Notes under the pieces: generated by a model
The model's input: only the letters and a program-made list of their open reading frames with translations
Told to the model about the DNA's origin: nothing
The model's database searches: none
Source: Bryobacter sp.
GTDB taxonomy: Bacteria > Acidobacteriota > Terriglobia > Bryobacterales > Bryobacteraceae
Assembly: GCA_022843605.1 (NCBI GenBank)
Contig: JALHNI010000025.1
Span: forward strand, 1 to 58,129
DNA: 58,129 nucleotides
Reading direction: 5' to 3'
Position numbers and translations under genes: made by a program
In this document: piece by piece, positions 17,531 through 26,091 of the stretch
Layout of the letters: every line of letters starts with the position of its first letter
Numbering within the stretch: the stretch's first letter is position 1

Positions 17531-17957
17531 TCTCGAAAATCGCCTCCACTTCCACCGCCGCGCCCACGGGTAACGACGCAAAGCCCAGCGCGCTGCGGGC
17601 ATGGAAGCCATCCACTTCGCCGAACACCTTGTGATAGAGATCGGACGCGCCGTTGATCACCAGATGCTGCTCAATGTAGGCCGGCTCAGAGTTGACGCAT
17701 CCCAGCAACTTCAACACCTTCAGGCCGTCCAAAGTGCCGTGGGCATTCCACACCGAATTCAGGATCTTCTCCGCGCAATTGCGCGCCGCCGCGTAGCCTT
17801 CCTCGGTGCTCACGCCCGCACCGAGTTTGCCCTTCAGGTCACTCACGTGACCGGACGTAATCAGTAAGTTGCCGGAACGAATGCAAAGATTCAGGTATCC
17901 CGGTTGCAGCTTCTCGAACTTAACGCCAAGCTGCTCCGCTTTTTCTTGAGGGGTCAT
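17520..17957 (-). CDS. RidA-family protein (YjgF/YER057c/UK114)
   Basis: Small trimeric cytosolic protein; the archetype deaminates reactive enamine/imine intermediates made by pyridoxal enzymes. The 145 residues end with HARSALGFASLPVGAAVEVE, the family signature that holds the substrate-binding Arg. It is longer than RidA itself (about 128) and closer to the YjgH/PA5339-like subgroups with an N-terminal extension, so substrate range may differ. The -10-like TAGCAT 7 nt before ATG suggests a leaderless transcript. Confidence 0.9.
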   Translation of the reverse strand: MTPQEKAEQLGVKFEKLQPGYLNLCIRSGNLLITSGHVSDLKGKLGAGVSTEEGYAAARNCAEKILNSVWNAHGTLDGLKVLKLLGCVNSEPAYIEQHLVINGASDLYHKVFGEVDGFHARSALGFASLPVGAAVEVEAIFEIKS

Positions 17958-17964
17958 CCTGACT

Positions 17965-17970
17965 ATGCTA
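17965..17970 (-). promoter_or_regulatory. -10 hexamer 7 nt before the RidA start
   Basis: On the minus strand TAGCAT is followed by 7 nt and ATG 17957. An AGG next to the start could be a weak ribosome site, so a short leader is not excluded. Confidence 0.35.
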
Positions 17971-18038
17971 GCAGCCCGTGGTAACCCGCCGGAGGCTGAT
18001 GCCCAGTGCCGGTGCTCGCGCCCGGTCTAATACAAAAT

Positions 18039-18068
18039 TTGCCAACTAGTACAAAAATTTACTATTAT
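18039..18068 (+). promoter_or_regulatory. Promoter of the PadR-permease operon
   Basis: TTGCCA (18039-18044), an 18-nt spacer and TATTAT (18063-18068), ending 7 nt before ATG 18076. Two near-identical direct repeats, TACAAAATTT at 18031 and TACAAAAATTT at 18050, flank the -35 and may bind PadR. No ribosome site is present, so the mRNA is probably leaderless. Confidence 0.55.
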
Positions 18069-18075
18069 CGATCGC

Positions 18076-18438
18076 ATGGCGCGAACCCCTGTCAGAGATC
18101 CCGGCAAGTTGCTCCCACTTTCGCCCTTGCACTTCCACATCCTCGTCGCCTTGACCGAAGGAGAACGGCACGGCTACGCGATCAAAAAGAGCATCTTCGA
18201 TTCTTCGGCCGGTACGCTCAATCCAGGCGCGGGAAGCCTCTACAACGCGATCAAAGGACTGCTCGCCGAAAGCGTAATCGAAGAAGCCGGCGAACGGCCC
18301 GATCCTCATTTGGATGATGAACGACGCCGCTACTACAGGATTACCCCTTACGGACAAGAAGTAGCGCGAGCTGAGGTCGACCGGCTCGGAGCGTTTTTAA
18401 AACGAACCAGGAAGCTGCCAGGCTTCGCCTCGGAATAG
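18076..18438 (+). CDS. PadR-family transcriptional regulator
   Basis: A 120-residue winged-helix repressor. The PadR core is clear: LHFHILVALTEGERHGYAI, then GAGSLYNAIKGLLAESVIEE, and RRYYRITPYGQEVARAE at the wing. It is followed 15 nt later by a large permease of the ADOP type; this pairing is characteristic of Acidobacteriota, where the PadR gene precedes the permease. It probably represses its own operon through the direct repeats upstream. The inducer is unknown. Confidence 0.93.
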   Translation: MARTPVRDPGKLLPLSPLHFHILVALTEGERHGYAIKKSIFDSSAGTLNPGAGSLYNAIKGLLAESVIEEAGERPDPHLDDERRRYYRITPYGQEVARAEVDRLGAFLKRTRKLPGFASE

Positions 18439-18453
18439 GAGGACCGCCGAGTC

Positions 18454-21006
18454 GTGCTAGAGATCCACCTGTTTTTTCTTCGCCTAGCCTGCCTCGCGCT
18501 CCCGGCCTCATTTCGGCGGGACTACCAGCGGGAGATCGTCCTGTTCTTCCGGGAAGAATTGCTTGGCCGATCCGGAGCCGGGGTGATTCGAGCTTGGCTC
18601 TCGATCTTGCCGGACCTCATCGAAACTGCAATTCGCGAACATCTCGAGCTGTTAAGAAGTGACCTGCGTCTTTGGCTTAGATTTGTGGGGCAGCGAAAAG
18701 CATTGTCCGCCGGTCTGATCGGCAACTTCGCCGCGTCCATCGCGCTCACGAGTGCGATGTTCAGCGTGACCCACGCGCTGTTGCTGCGATCGCTCCCGTA
18801 CCATGACCCCGATAGAATCGTCAGCCTCGAGAATTTTCCGACCGCCCTAGCGCAATCCAACCCTGGCATAGTACGCGACTGGTTGAAGACGCAGGAGGTC
18901 TTCGATGACCTCGCCTACTACAGTCCATGGGACGGCAATCTCGACGGCGCGGACAATTCGGTCAGAGTAAAGGCCGCCAGCGTCTCGGGTTCGTTTTTCG
19001 GCGTCTTCGGCCAGTCGATCCTGCTCGGATCCGACTTCGGCGAAAGTCGCGGAGACTTCGCAGTGCTTAGCGAACCGGTTTGGCGGGATGTGTTCGGGGG
19101 AGATCCAGCAATCGTGGGAAGGACTATTCGGGTGAACGGGGAACAACTCCGGGTTAACGGCGTGATGCGGCCCGGATTTCGATTCCCGGAGAGCGCTCAG
19201 ATTTGGACATACACCCGCGGAGACGAGATCTTCTTGAAGTTGCTCGAAGAACAACAAGCGGTGTCCACGTTCGTTGTCGCTCGTCTCAAGAAAGGCGCTA
19301 CCCAGAGCCAAGGCGCTTCGGCGGCGATGGCACTCAGCTTGACCTTGGTTGGAGAGGAAGCCAGAGACTACCCCAAGTCAGTCGTCCCGCTGCAGTCAGC
19401 TCTCACCGCCGACATTCGCAGGCCTGTACTCTTCTTGACTTTGGCCGCCGGAATGCTTCTTTTGCTGGGCTGTGCGAGCGCCGCCGGTCTGCTTATTGCG
19501 AGAAACGCTCAGCGGCGCGAGGACGTTTCCATCCGATTCGCTCTGGGGGCGAGGCCCGAGATAATCAGGCGACAAGCGACAGTCGAAGGCCTACTATTTT
19601 CCCTCTGCGGCGGTGTAGCCGGAGTTTGGGCGGCCTTCCTTCTGGTTCGCCTGATCCCGCGTGGCGCCGTTCCATCTGGGATGCTTGACGTTTCACTCGA
19701 TCAATCTGTGCTCGGGGTTTGCGTGATCACGGCGCTCTTCTCGGGTGCCCTGACGGGCTGGGTAGCGGGATGGAACGCAGCCAGAGCGCATGGCGCACCA
19801 CACAAGTCGCGGACGTCTGGTGACAATGCGGATGTCACCAGGTTTGGCCGTTGGCTGCTTTGCGGACAAGTCGCGATGACGACTGCGCTGCTTGCATGGG
19901 CGGGGCTGCAAGGCAAGAGTCTGTACGGTCTCATGCGCGCCGACCCTGGCTTCGATCCGCAGGCCCTGGCTGCCGCGACGATATCCTTCAAGGGTTCGCC
20001 CTATCAGACCTCGGACGTACGTCGTCAGCTCATTGCACGATGGCAGCATCGGATCGAGGCGACTATTCCTGGCGCCATGGTGGCAGCGGCATCCAAGTTA
20101 CCGCTGAGCCGGGATTCGGCGTCCCTCGTTGCAGTCCAACTCGAGGGTACCGCTTCTCCCATCAGGGCTCGATATCGAACGATCAGTGAAAAGTACGTGT
20201 CTACCGCGGGCGGCGTGATCATCGCCGGCCAGGACTTTAGCGCCACAGGTGTTCCGGCAGGCCGCCCAGTTGCCCTCGTGAACGAGCAATTCGCGACGAG
20301 CCTGGGCCTGCCGGCTGGGGAGATGATTGGCCGGCGTGTGCTGGAACCCGGCGGCAAAGGAGGGAAGTCCAGGCAGATCATTGGAGTGTACCGTCGGGAA
20401 TCGAGCGCTGCCCTTTCTATGGACTCGAGGCCAGAGATTAGCTACCCGCTTGCCGAGACGCCACCTGGATTCCTCAGCCTCCTGGTGCGCGTGCCCAGAA
20501 ATCCGATGGGGGTCTTGCGGCCGATTCAGCAGGCAATCCGGGATGAGGCTCCCCACGCGACGGTGTTTGATGTGCGGCCCATGACCGCGTACGTTGCGGA
20601 GAGTTTGACGATGCATCGGCTATACGCATTGATTCTCGGCACGTTCGCCACACTCTCGGCCGCCACGTCGATCGCTGGCCTGATATCGGTTGCGTTGTTC
20701 TACATGTCCAGCCGGCGACAGGAACTGGGAATCCGACTGGCGCTCGGGGCGACAACGTTGCAGTTGATGTCCCCTGTCGTAAGGCAAGGAACATCGCTCT
20801 TGTTTGCGGGAGTTGTGGCCGGAGAAGCCCTGGCCTGCGCCGGCAGCAGGGGCATCGCTTCACTATTGGTCGATGTCCGACCCCTTGACCCAGCAGTCCA
20901 TCTTACGGTGGCGATCACTTTGTTGCTCGCCGGCCTTCTCGCGATCCTTGCCTGCGGCTTCAGGGTGAATCGGCTGGAACCCGACCTAAATTTGCGCGCG
21001 CAATGA
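18454..21006 (+). CDS. ADOP-type ABC transporter permease (MacB/FtsX family)
   Basis: Acidobacterial duplicated orphan permease, 850 residues. It has an N-terminal extension (about 1-80, FRRDYQREIVLFFREELL) and then two copies of a periplasmic core domain (MacB_PCD) each followed by FtsX membrane helices. The repeat marker appears twice: VSIRFALGARPEIIRRQ near residue 360 and LGIRLALGATTLQLM near 760. No ATPase gene is adjacent, hence orphan. It may export a lipid or peptide with a remote MacB-like ATPase. GTG 18454 lies after AGGAGG. Third-position G/C content looks lower than in neighbours, a possible sign of transfer. Confidence 0.9.
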   Translation: MLEIHLFFLRLACLALPASFRRDYQREIVLFFREELLGRSGAGVIRAWLSILPDLIETAIREHLELLRSDLRLWLRFVGQRKALSAGLIGNFAASIALTSAMFSVTHALLLRSLPYHDPDRIVSLENFPTALAQSNPGIVRDWLKTQEVFDDLAYYSPWDGNLDGADNSVRVKAASVSGSFFGVFGQSILLGSDFGESRGDFAVLSEPVWRDVFGGDPAIVGRTIRVNGEQLRVNGVMRPGFRFPESAQIWTYTRGDEIFLKLLEEQQAVSTFVVARLKKGATQSQGASAAMALSLTLVGEEARDYPKSVVPLQSALTADIRRPVLFLTLAAGMLLLLGCASAAGLLIARNAQRREDVSIRFALGARPEIIRRQATVEGLLFSLCGGVAGVWAAFLLVRLIPRGAVPSGMLDVSLDQSVLGVCVITALFSGALTGWVAGWNAARAHGAPHKSRTSGDNADVTRFGRWLLCGQVAMTTALLAWAGLQGKSLYGLMRADPGFDPQALAAATISFKGSPYQTSDVRRQLIARWQHRIEATIPGAMVAAASKLPLSRDSASLVAVQLEGTASPIRARYRTISEKYVSTAGGVIIAGQDFSATGVPAGRPVALVNEQFATSLGLPAGEMIGRRVLEPGGKGGKSRQIIGVYRRESSAALSMDSRPEISYPLAETPPGFLSLLVRVPRNPMGVLRPIQQAIRDEAPHATVFDVRPMTAYVAESLTMHRLYALILGTFATLSAATSIAGLISVALFYMSSRRQELGIRLALGATTLQLMSPVVRQGTSLLFAGVVAGEALACAGSRGIASLLVDVRPLDPAVHLTVAITLLLAGLLAILACGFRVNRLEPDLNLRAQ

Positions 21007-21076
21007 ACACGCTCTGTGGCGCATCCGAAACGCCAAGATTCAACGCCGATCACTCTTTCAGGCGGATATGGGAAGG

Positions 21077-22402
21077 TCAGCGCTTCGATGGGGATTTTGG
21101 CTGCGCACCGCTCTTCGAAATCAGCTCCGTCAACAATTCGACGGCCTTGTCGATGGGCAGAACATCGGCCAGATCAATCGGCGTGCGGCCAGCTTTGTTG
21201 AGTTCGTCCAGCGGTGCGCCTTTCGCCGCCAGGAAGCTCACCACTTCGCAAATCCGCAGTTGCGCTTCGAGCGCGCCGCCATTGGCGGTACCACTCACCG
21301 AGGAATGCATCAGCGTAGTGCCGTCGCGCGTCACCACCTTCGTGTCTGGATCGAACTGATGCGCGAACTTCACCACCTCCACGTTCGCGCTCCCCACCGC
21401 GGCCATCAAAAGGGAGGCGCCATCGTTCGCCCTCAACTTGGGGTCACTCCCCGCGTCGAGCAAGGCGCGCATTGCCGCAATGTGTCCAGCCCGCGCGGCC
21501 AGAAAGAGCGGCGTCTGCCCCCCGGCCGGGGCGCGAAAGAATCCGCGTGCCCCCGGAGGCGGATCGGACGTGCGCGCATCTTTCTGTGCACCCTTCGCCA
21601 AGAGCTTACCGATCAGCGGCAAGTCGCCCGCCTGGGCGGCGAGATGCAGCGGCGTATTGCCCATTCGATCGGCGATGTTGGGGTCCGCTCCTGCGTCCAG
21701 CAGCGCCGTCGCCGCTGCCGAACTGCGATGCGATGCGGCGGTGAGCAGTACCTTCGTGCCATCCTTCAGCGCCGAGTTGGCATCCGCGCCTGAGGCCGTC
21801 AGAGCCTTCACGGACTCTCCATCGTTCTTCACGGCCGCGAAGAACAAGGCGGTAAACCCGTTCTTCGATGCCAACTTCGCATCCGCGCCCTTCTCCAGCA
21901 ATAGACGCACGACGTCGCTGTGCCCCTCAGCGGCCGCCCACATCAGAGCCGTCTGACCTTTCCGAGTTTCGGCGGCATTCACCTCGGCGCCAGCCTCCAG
22001 CAGAGCGCGCACGGCTTCCACACCGCCCGCACCCGCCGCCAGCATCAACGCAGTCTCGTCATTGCCCCGAGCCACCTTCGCATTGGCCCCCGCCTTCAGC
22101 AGCGCAGTCACCAACGCACCGTCGCCATTTGCCGCCGCCAGCGTCAACGGCGATTCGCCGTATTCGCTCACCGTCTCCACCTTGGCCCCGGCGGCAATCA
22201 GCCGCTCCGCCAACCCACGTTCCCCCAGGTGAACCGCCCACGCCAGCGGAGTGCCTCCGTCGGACGCCGTAGCGTTCACCTCCGCCTTTTGTTTCAGCAA
22301 TGCCTCTACCGACTGCGCATCGCGCCGCTTCACCGCGTCCACCAGACGAAGATCACCCGCCAACAAACCAGCCGCGCAGAGATAAACCAGACAAAGGCGC
22401 AT
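21077..22402 (-). CDS. Exported ankyrin-repeat protein
   Basis: From ATG 22402 the product is 441 residues: a short signal peptide (MRLCLVYLCAAGLLAGD) and then about eleven or twelve ankyrin repeats of roughly 33 residues, shown by recurring G-T-P-L-x-x-A and LLxxGAD patterns, to the C-terminus. Ankyrin stacks bind other proteins. Start 22402 is preferred over an upstream in-frame ATG because it begins the signal peptide and sits 5 nt after the DUF1552 stop. It is the last gene of the DUF1592 - DUF1552 - ankyrin operon, so its partner is probably one of those exported proteins. Confidence 0.88.
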   Translation of the reverse strand: MRLCLVYLCAAGLLAGDLRLVDAVKRRDAQSVEALLKQKAEVNATASDGGTPLAWAVHLGERGLAERLIAAGAKVETVSEYGESPLTLAAANGDGALVTALLKAGANAKVARGNDETALMLAAGAGGVEAVRALLEAGAEVNAAETRKGQTALMWAAAEGHSDVVRLLLEKGADAKLASKNGFTALFFAAVKNDGESVKALTASGADANSALKDGTKVLLTAASHRSSAAATALLDAGADPNIADRMGNTPLHLAAQAGDLPLIGKLLAKGAQKDARTSDPPPGARGFFRAPAGGQTPLFLAARAGHIAAMRALLDAGSDPKLRANDGASLLMAAVGSANVEVVKFAHQFDPDTKVVTRDGTTLMHSSVSGTANGGALEAQLRICEVVSFLAAKGAPLDELNKAGRTPIDLADVLPIDKAVELLTELISKSGAQPKSPSKR

Positions 22403-22407
22403 ACGAG

Positions 22408-23742
22408 TTAAACGTGCGCCAAACGGCCCGTACTGTCGCCGAAACTGGTGCAAGGCACTCCCGCCGCGTCAAACATGTTCAGGAACAGGTTATTCAGCGG
22501 CGTCTCCGGCGCAAAACGCAGATGGCGATTGCCGGCGAAGTAGCGTTTGCCCGCCAGCAGCGCGATCGGCAGGTCATGATGCGTGTGAATATTGCCGTCG
22601 CCCAGGCTGCTGCCGTAGCAGATCAACATATTGTCCAGCAAAGTGCCGCCCACGCCGTCGGGCGTTGACTTCATCTTGTCGAGGTAAGCGGCAAAGGTCT
22701 TCACCAGATGCGCGTCAATCTGTGCCACCTTGTCAATCTTCTCGGGATCGTTCATGTGGTGGGTGAGCGAATGATGGCCGTCCGAAATGCCGATCGAACG
22801 GTAAGCGCGATTGCTGCCCGCGCGGCCCAGCATAAAGGTGATCACCCGCGTCATGTCGGTCTGATAAGCGATCGCCTGCAACTCAATCAGCAGCTTGGCG
22901 TGCTCCTCAAACGATTCTGGCGTCGAATCCGGCTTCTGCATCTCCGGCAGCTTCACCTCCGCGCTCTGCAGTTCCGCCTTTTGAATGCGGCGCTCCAGAT
23001 CGCGAATCGAATCCAGATACTCGCTCAGTTTGCGCTTGTCACGATTGCCCAGATCGCTCTGCAACCGGTCAATGCTGCCCGCCACGTAGTCCAGAATGCT
23101 GCGCTGCTTGTTCAACTGCAACTTGCGTGCCGCCGGATCACTGCTTCCGCCCTCGCCGAAAAGCCGCTCGAAGATCACCCGCGGACTGGCTTCCATCGGC
23201 AGCGGAATCGTCGGCGTCTTCCACGAGACGGTATTGGTGTACGCACAGCTGTAGTTCTGGTCGCAGGCACCGGCCAGGCCCGGCGCCTCCAAAGACAACT
23301 CGAGCGAGGCCAATTGCGTGTGCTTGCCCAATTCGTTCGCCGCTATCTGGTCGGCGGAGATGCCGCAGCCGATATTCGTCTCGGACCGTTTCGGATGCAC
23401 GCCCGTCAGCCAAGTGGCGCCTTCGCGCGCATGGTCTCCCGGACCGTCACCCAGCGCCCGCCCCTGCACCTGCGCCAAACCGGTCAGCACGGTCATATTC
23501 TCGCGAAACGGCTCGAGCGCCTTCATCGAAGGCGTCAGTTCAAAGCCCGTCCCCGTCCCCTTCGGCGTCCAACGATCCAGGATCATGCCCACCGGATGGT
23601 AGACAAACGCCAGCCGCGTCGGTGGCGTGGGAGCCGCTCCCACCAGCGCGGGCATCATCGCATCCAATACCGGCAACGCCAACGCCGTCCCGGCTCCGCG
23701 CAGGATCGTCCGGCGCGAAAGAGCTTTCTTGGTGATGATCAT
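22408..23742 (-). CDS. DUF1552 domain-containing Tat-exported protein
   Basis: A 444-residue protein of the DUF1552 family, known from Planctomycetes, Myxococcota and Acidobacteriota and nearly always beside a DUF1592 cytochrome-like protein. The Tat signal is SRRTILRGAGTALALPVLDA. The body has features of alkaline-phosphatase/sulfatase-like relatives (HHDLPIALLAG near 400, DNMLICYGSSLGDGNIHTHH). No enzyme activity is established for the family. Its start overlaps the DUF1592 stop (ATGA) and its stop is 5 nt from the ankyrin start, so all three are translationally coupled. Confidence 0.9.
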   Translation of the reverse strand: MIITKKALSRRTILRGAGTALALPVLDAMMPALVGAAPTPPTRLAFVYHPVGMILDRWTPKGTGTGFELTPSMKALEPFRENMTVLTGLAQVQGRALGDGPGDHAREGATWLTGVHPKRSETNIGCGISADQIAANELGKHTQLASLELSLEAPGLAGACDQNYSCAYTNTVSWKTPTIPLPMEASPRVIFERLFGEGGSSDPAARKLQLNKQRSILDYVAGSIDRLQSDLGNRDKRKLSEYLDSIRDLERRIQKAELQSAEVKLPEMQKPDSTPESFEEHAKLLIELQAIAYQTDMTRVITFMLGRAGSNRAYRSIGISDGHHSLTHHMNDPEKIDKVAQIDAHLVKTFAAYLDKMKSTPDGVGGTLLDNMLICYGSSLGDGNIHTHHDLPIALLAGKRYFAGNRHLRFAPETPLNNLFLNMFDAAGVPCTSFGDSTGRLAHV

Positions 23743-26018
23743 GGAGTTCTCCTCATCTGAAATGGCGCACTTTCCACTATGGCGGTTACAATCGTCGCCA
23801 TTCGATACTCATCCGCCGCGGCTTTGCGCGCAATCATCCGCACGGTCGGCTTGTCTCGAGCTTCCAGACCGCGGCCCAGCGCATAGGTCAACAATTTTTC
23901 GACAATCGTCTCAACAAATTCGTCTCGATGACGCGCCAGCAGCAGCTTCTTCAAACCACCCGGCCCTTCAAACTCGCTGCCGTTCGGCAACTTGCCCTTC
24001 GCATCCACCGCCACCCCGCCGTCGTGAGTCCGCCACTCACCCACCGCGTTGAAGTTCTCCAGAGCAAAGCCAATCGGATCCATCCGGCCATGGCACGACG
24101 CACACACCGCATTCGCGCGATGCATCTCCATCGACTCTCGCAAACTCAGCTTCCGCCCATCTTTGGACTTGGCCTGCAATTCCGGCACATCCGGCGGCGG
24201 GGGCGGCGGCGGCGTCCCTAACAAATTCTCCAGAATCCACTTGCCGCGCTGCACCACCGAAGTCCGATTCGGATAGGAAGTTACCGTCAGAATGCTTCCC
24301 TGCCCCAACAATCCGCCGCGCCGCGCATCGCCCAACGTCACTCTCCGGAAGTGCGAACCGTACACATTAGGAATTCCATAGTGCTGCGCCAACTGCTGAT
24401 TCAGATAGGTGTAGTCGGAATCCAGGAGTTCAAGCGCGCTCCGTCCATTTCGAAAGATATTCGCCAGATACAGTTCAGTTTCCTTCTGGAAAGCCTGGCG
24501 CAGATTCTCATCGAAGTTCGCGAAAATGTCGGCATCGGGCTTCGCATTGGCCAAAGTGCGCAGAAACAGCCACTGACCTCCGAAGTTCTGAATCAACGCA
24601 TCGGATTTCGGGTCCTGCAGCATCCGGCTCAACTGCGCCTGCAACATCGCCGGAACCCTCAGCTTGCCGTCCCCAGCCACCCGCAGCAACTCATCGTCGG
24701 GAATGCTGCTCCACAAGAAAAACGAAAGGCGTGAAGCCAACTCGTAGTCGCTCAACGGATGTACCGTACCCGGCGCTAAGCCTTTTGCATCCCGCTCGAT
24801 CCGGAAAAGAAAATCCGGCGAAACCAGCATCGCCTCCAGCGCAGCGCCAATTCCATCGTCGAAGTCCGCGCCTTGCTTTCGGGCATCAGCGTAAAAACGC
24901 AGCAACGGCCGCGCGTCCGCATCCGTCACCGGACGGCGAAACGCTCGCTTCGACAGCGATGCCAGGATCGTCCGCGCACAGCCATCTTCTTCGGCCATCT
25001 TGGCCGGACGGCAAACGAAGATCTTCTGGCGGCTCGGTGTCATGCCACGCCCGGTTGGGGCATGCGGACCGGCGATGGTCGTCAACGCCGCATCCGGCGG
25101 CGTGCCGCGCTGCGGCACCGGCCACCGCTTCACACTCACGCCGTCGATTCGAAGATCCATGTCGACCGGCTTTTCCAACGGTGCCGGACCCGCCGCCGGA
25201 AAACGCCCGAAAGTCTTCAGCGCCACTTCCGGCCGGGACGTTTCGTTAAAGAAGGTCACTACCACGGAATGCAAGCCGGCCTTCACCGGAACCTTCAGCT
25301 TGTAGGGCGTAGGCGGCGCACCCTCGCCCATGGATCCCGCCAGATTCACGCGAAACTCATATTCGCCGTCCAGGGGAAAATAATGCCGGAACGCCTGCCC
25401 ACGCGATGCGCCAAGCGGCAACTCCTCTGTGCTGGGCGACTTCTTCTGGCTGCGGACTGTCGTGCCATAAGACGTCTCCTCGGATTTCATCTTGAGGTCG
25501 CCGATGGCCTGACGGCTCACGCGCCGCGCCGCGGAAAGATAGCGTTCCAGCAACGAAGGCGACATCGACAGCAGGTCCGCCATGTTGTCGAAGCCGAACC
25601 CGGACTCATCCACCGGCAGCGACATCCCGGCCTGAGTATCGAGCGCCAGTAAGTCGCGAATCGCGTTGCTGTACTCCATCCGGTTCAGCCGGTGCGGCAT
25701 CGGCGCACCCGGATTTGGCTTTGCCAGTGCCGCCTTGTCCAAGGTTGCCGCCAGTCCCTTCGTGAAGCTTTCCACCGTGGCGGCATCCGGACGCGGCAAA
25801 CCCGCCGGCGGCATTTGCCCGGACTTCACCTGCCGCAGTACCTTCTCCCAGGTCGCCGCATCGTCGCCGGCCTTAGCAAAATCAAGGCCGGCGAGCACCA
25901 GCCCGCCGGCCTTCATCTGTGAACTGTGGCAGCCCACGCAGTACTTAGTCACGACCGGACTCGGCTGGGCCAACGCCAGTATGCCGAAACCTAGGAAAAT
26001 GAAGAAAACATTGCGCAA
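23739..26018 (-). CDS. DUF1592/PSD cytochrome c-like exported protein
   Basis: A 759-residue exported protein with the planctomycete-type layout: an N-terminal cytochrome c domain with heme motif CVGCH at 27-31, then DUF1587, DUF1592 (about 400-530), DUF1588 and DUF1585 regions. A second CASCH heme motif is near residue 655. The signal peptide ends at ALAQP. Such proteins are thought to be membrane-associated redox enzymes, possibly for polysaccharides; no activity is proven. The start is TTG 26018, the only start in this frame after the upstream TATAAT. First gene of the coupled triad. Confidence 0.9.
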   Translation of the reverse strand: MRNVFFIFLGFGILALAQPSPVVTKYCVGCHSSQMKAGGLVLAGLDFAKAGDDAATWEKVLRQVKSGQMPPAGLPRPDAATVESFTKGLAATLDKAALAKPNPGAPMPHRLNRMEYSNAIRDLLALDTQAGMSLPVDESGFGFDNMADLLSMSPSLLERYLSAARRVSRQAIGDLKMKSEETSYGTTVRSQKKSPSTEELPLGASRGQAFRHYFPLDGEYEFRVNLAGSMGEGAPPTPYKLKVPVKAGLHSVVVTFFNETSRPEVALKTFGRFPAAGPAPLEKPVDMDLRIDGVSVKRWPVPQRGTPPDAALTTIAGPHAPTGRGMTPSRQKIFVCRPAKMAEEDGCARTILASLSKRAFRRPVTDADARPLLRFYADARKQGADFDDGIGAALEAMLVSPDFLFRIERDAKGLAPGTVHPLSDYELASRLSFFLWSSIPDDELLRVAGDGKLRVPAMLQAQLSRMLQDPKSDALIQNFGGQWLFLRTLANAKPDADIFANFDENLRQAFQKETELYLANIFRNGRSALELLDSDYTYLNQQLAQHYGIPNVYGSHFRRVTLGDARRGGLLGQGSILTVTSYPNRTSVVQRGKWILENLLGTPPPPPPPDVPELQAKSKDGRKLSLRESMEMHRANAVCASCHGRMDPIGFALENFNAVGEWRTHDGGVAVDAKGKLPNGSEFEGPGGLKKLLLARHRDEFVETIVEKLLTYALGRGLEARDKPTVRMIARKAAADEYRMATIVTAIVESAPFQMRRTP

Positions 26019-26031
26019 GGTAGTCGCCGAA

Positions 26032-26037
26032 ATTATA
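26032..26037 (-). promoter_or_regulatory. -10 element of the DUF1592 operon
   Basis: On the minus strand a perfect TATAAT lies 13 nt before TTG 26018, giving a leader of about 6-8 nt. The upstream receptor terminator occupies the -35 region. Confidence 0.45.
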
Positions 26038-26053
26038 TCACCCGGCTGAAAGC

Positions 26054-26081
26054 GAAGGGGCGCTTCGAAAAGCGCCCCTTC
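26054..26081 (-). terminator. Terminator of the large Oar-like receptor gene
   Basis: A perfect 12-bp GC-rich stem (26054-26065 with 26070-26081) around the tetraloop CGAA, 11 bp past the receptor stop. The T-tract that follows on the minus strand is weak (CTTTC). Its symmetric stem could also stop plus-strand transcription. Confidence 0.7.
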
Positions 26082-26091
26082 AATGGCGGTC

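Noticed and set aside
22708..23760. 350-codon plus-strand frame inside the DUF1552 gene
   Set aside because: Rich in Arg, Gln and His, as frames opposite high-GC genes are; the DUF1552 gene on the other strand is certain.
23739..26018. Selecting an ATG start for the DUF1592 gene
   Set aside because: No in-frame ATG lies near the signal peptide; the nearby ATG is in another frame, so TTG 26018 is kept.
26054..26081. Hairpin as a dispersed REP-type repeat
   Set aside because: Seen once in the window and placed exactly behind a gene, so a terminator is the simpler reading.
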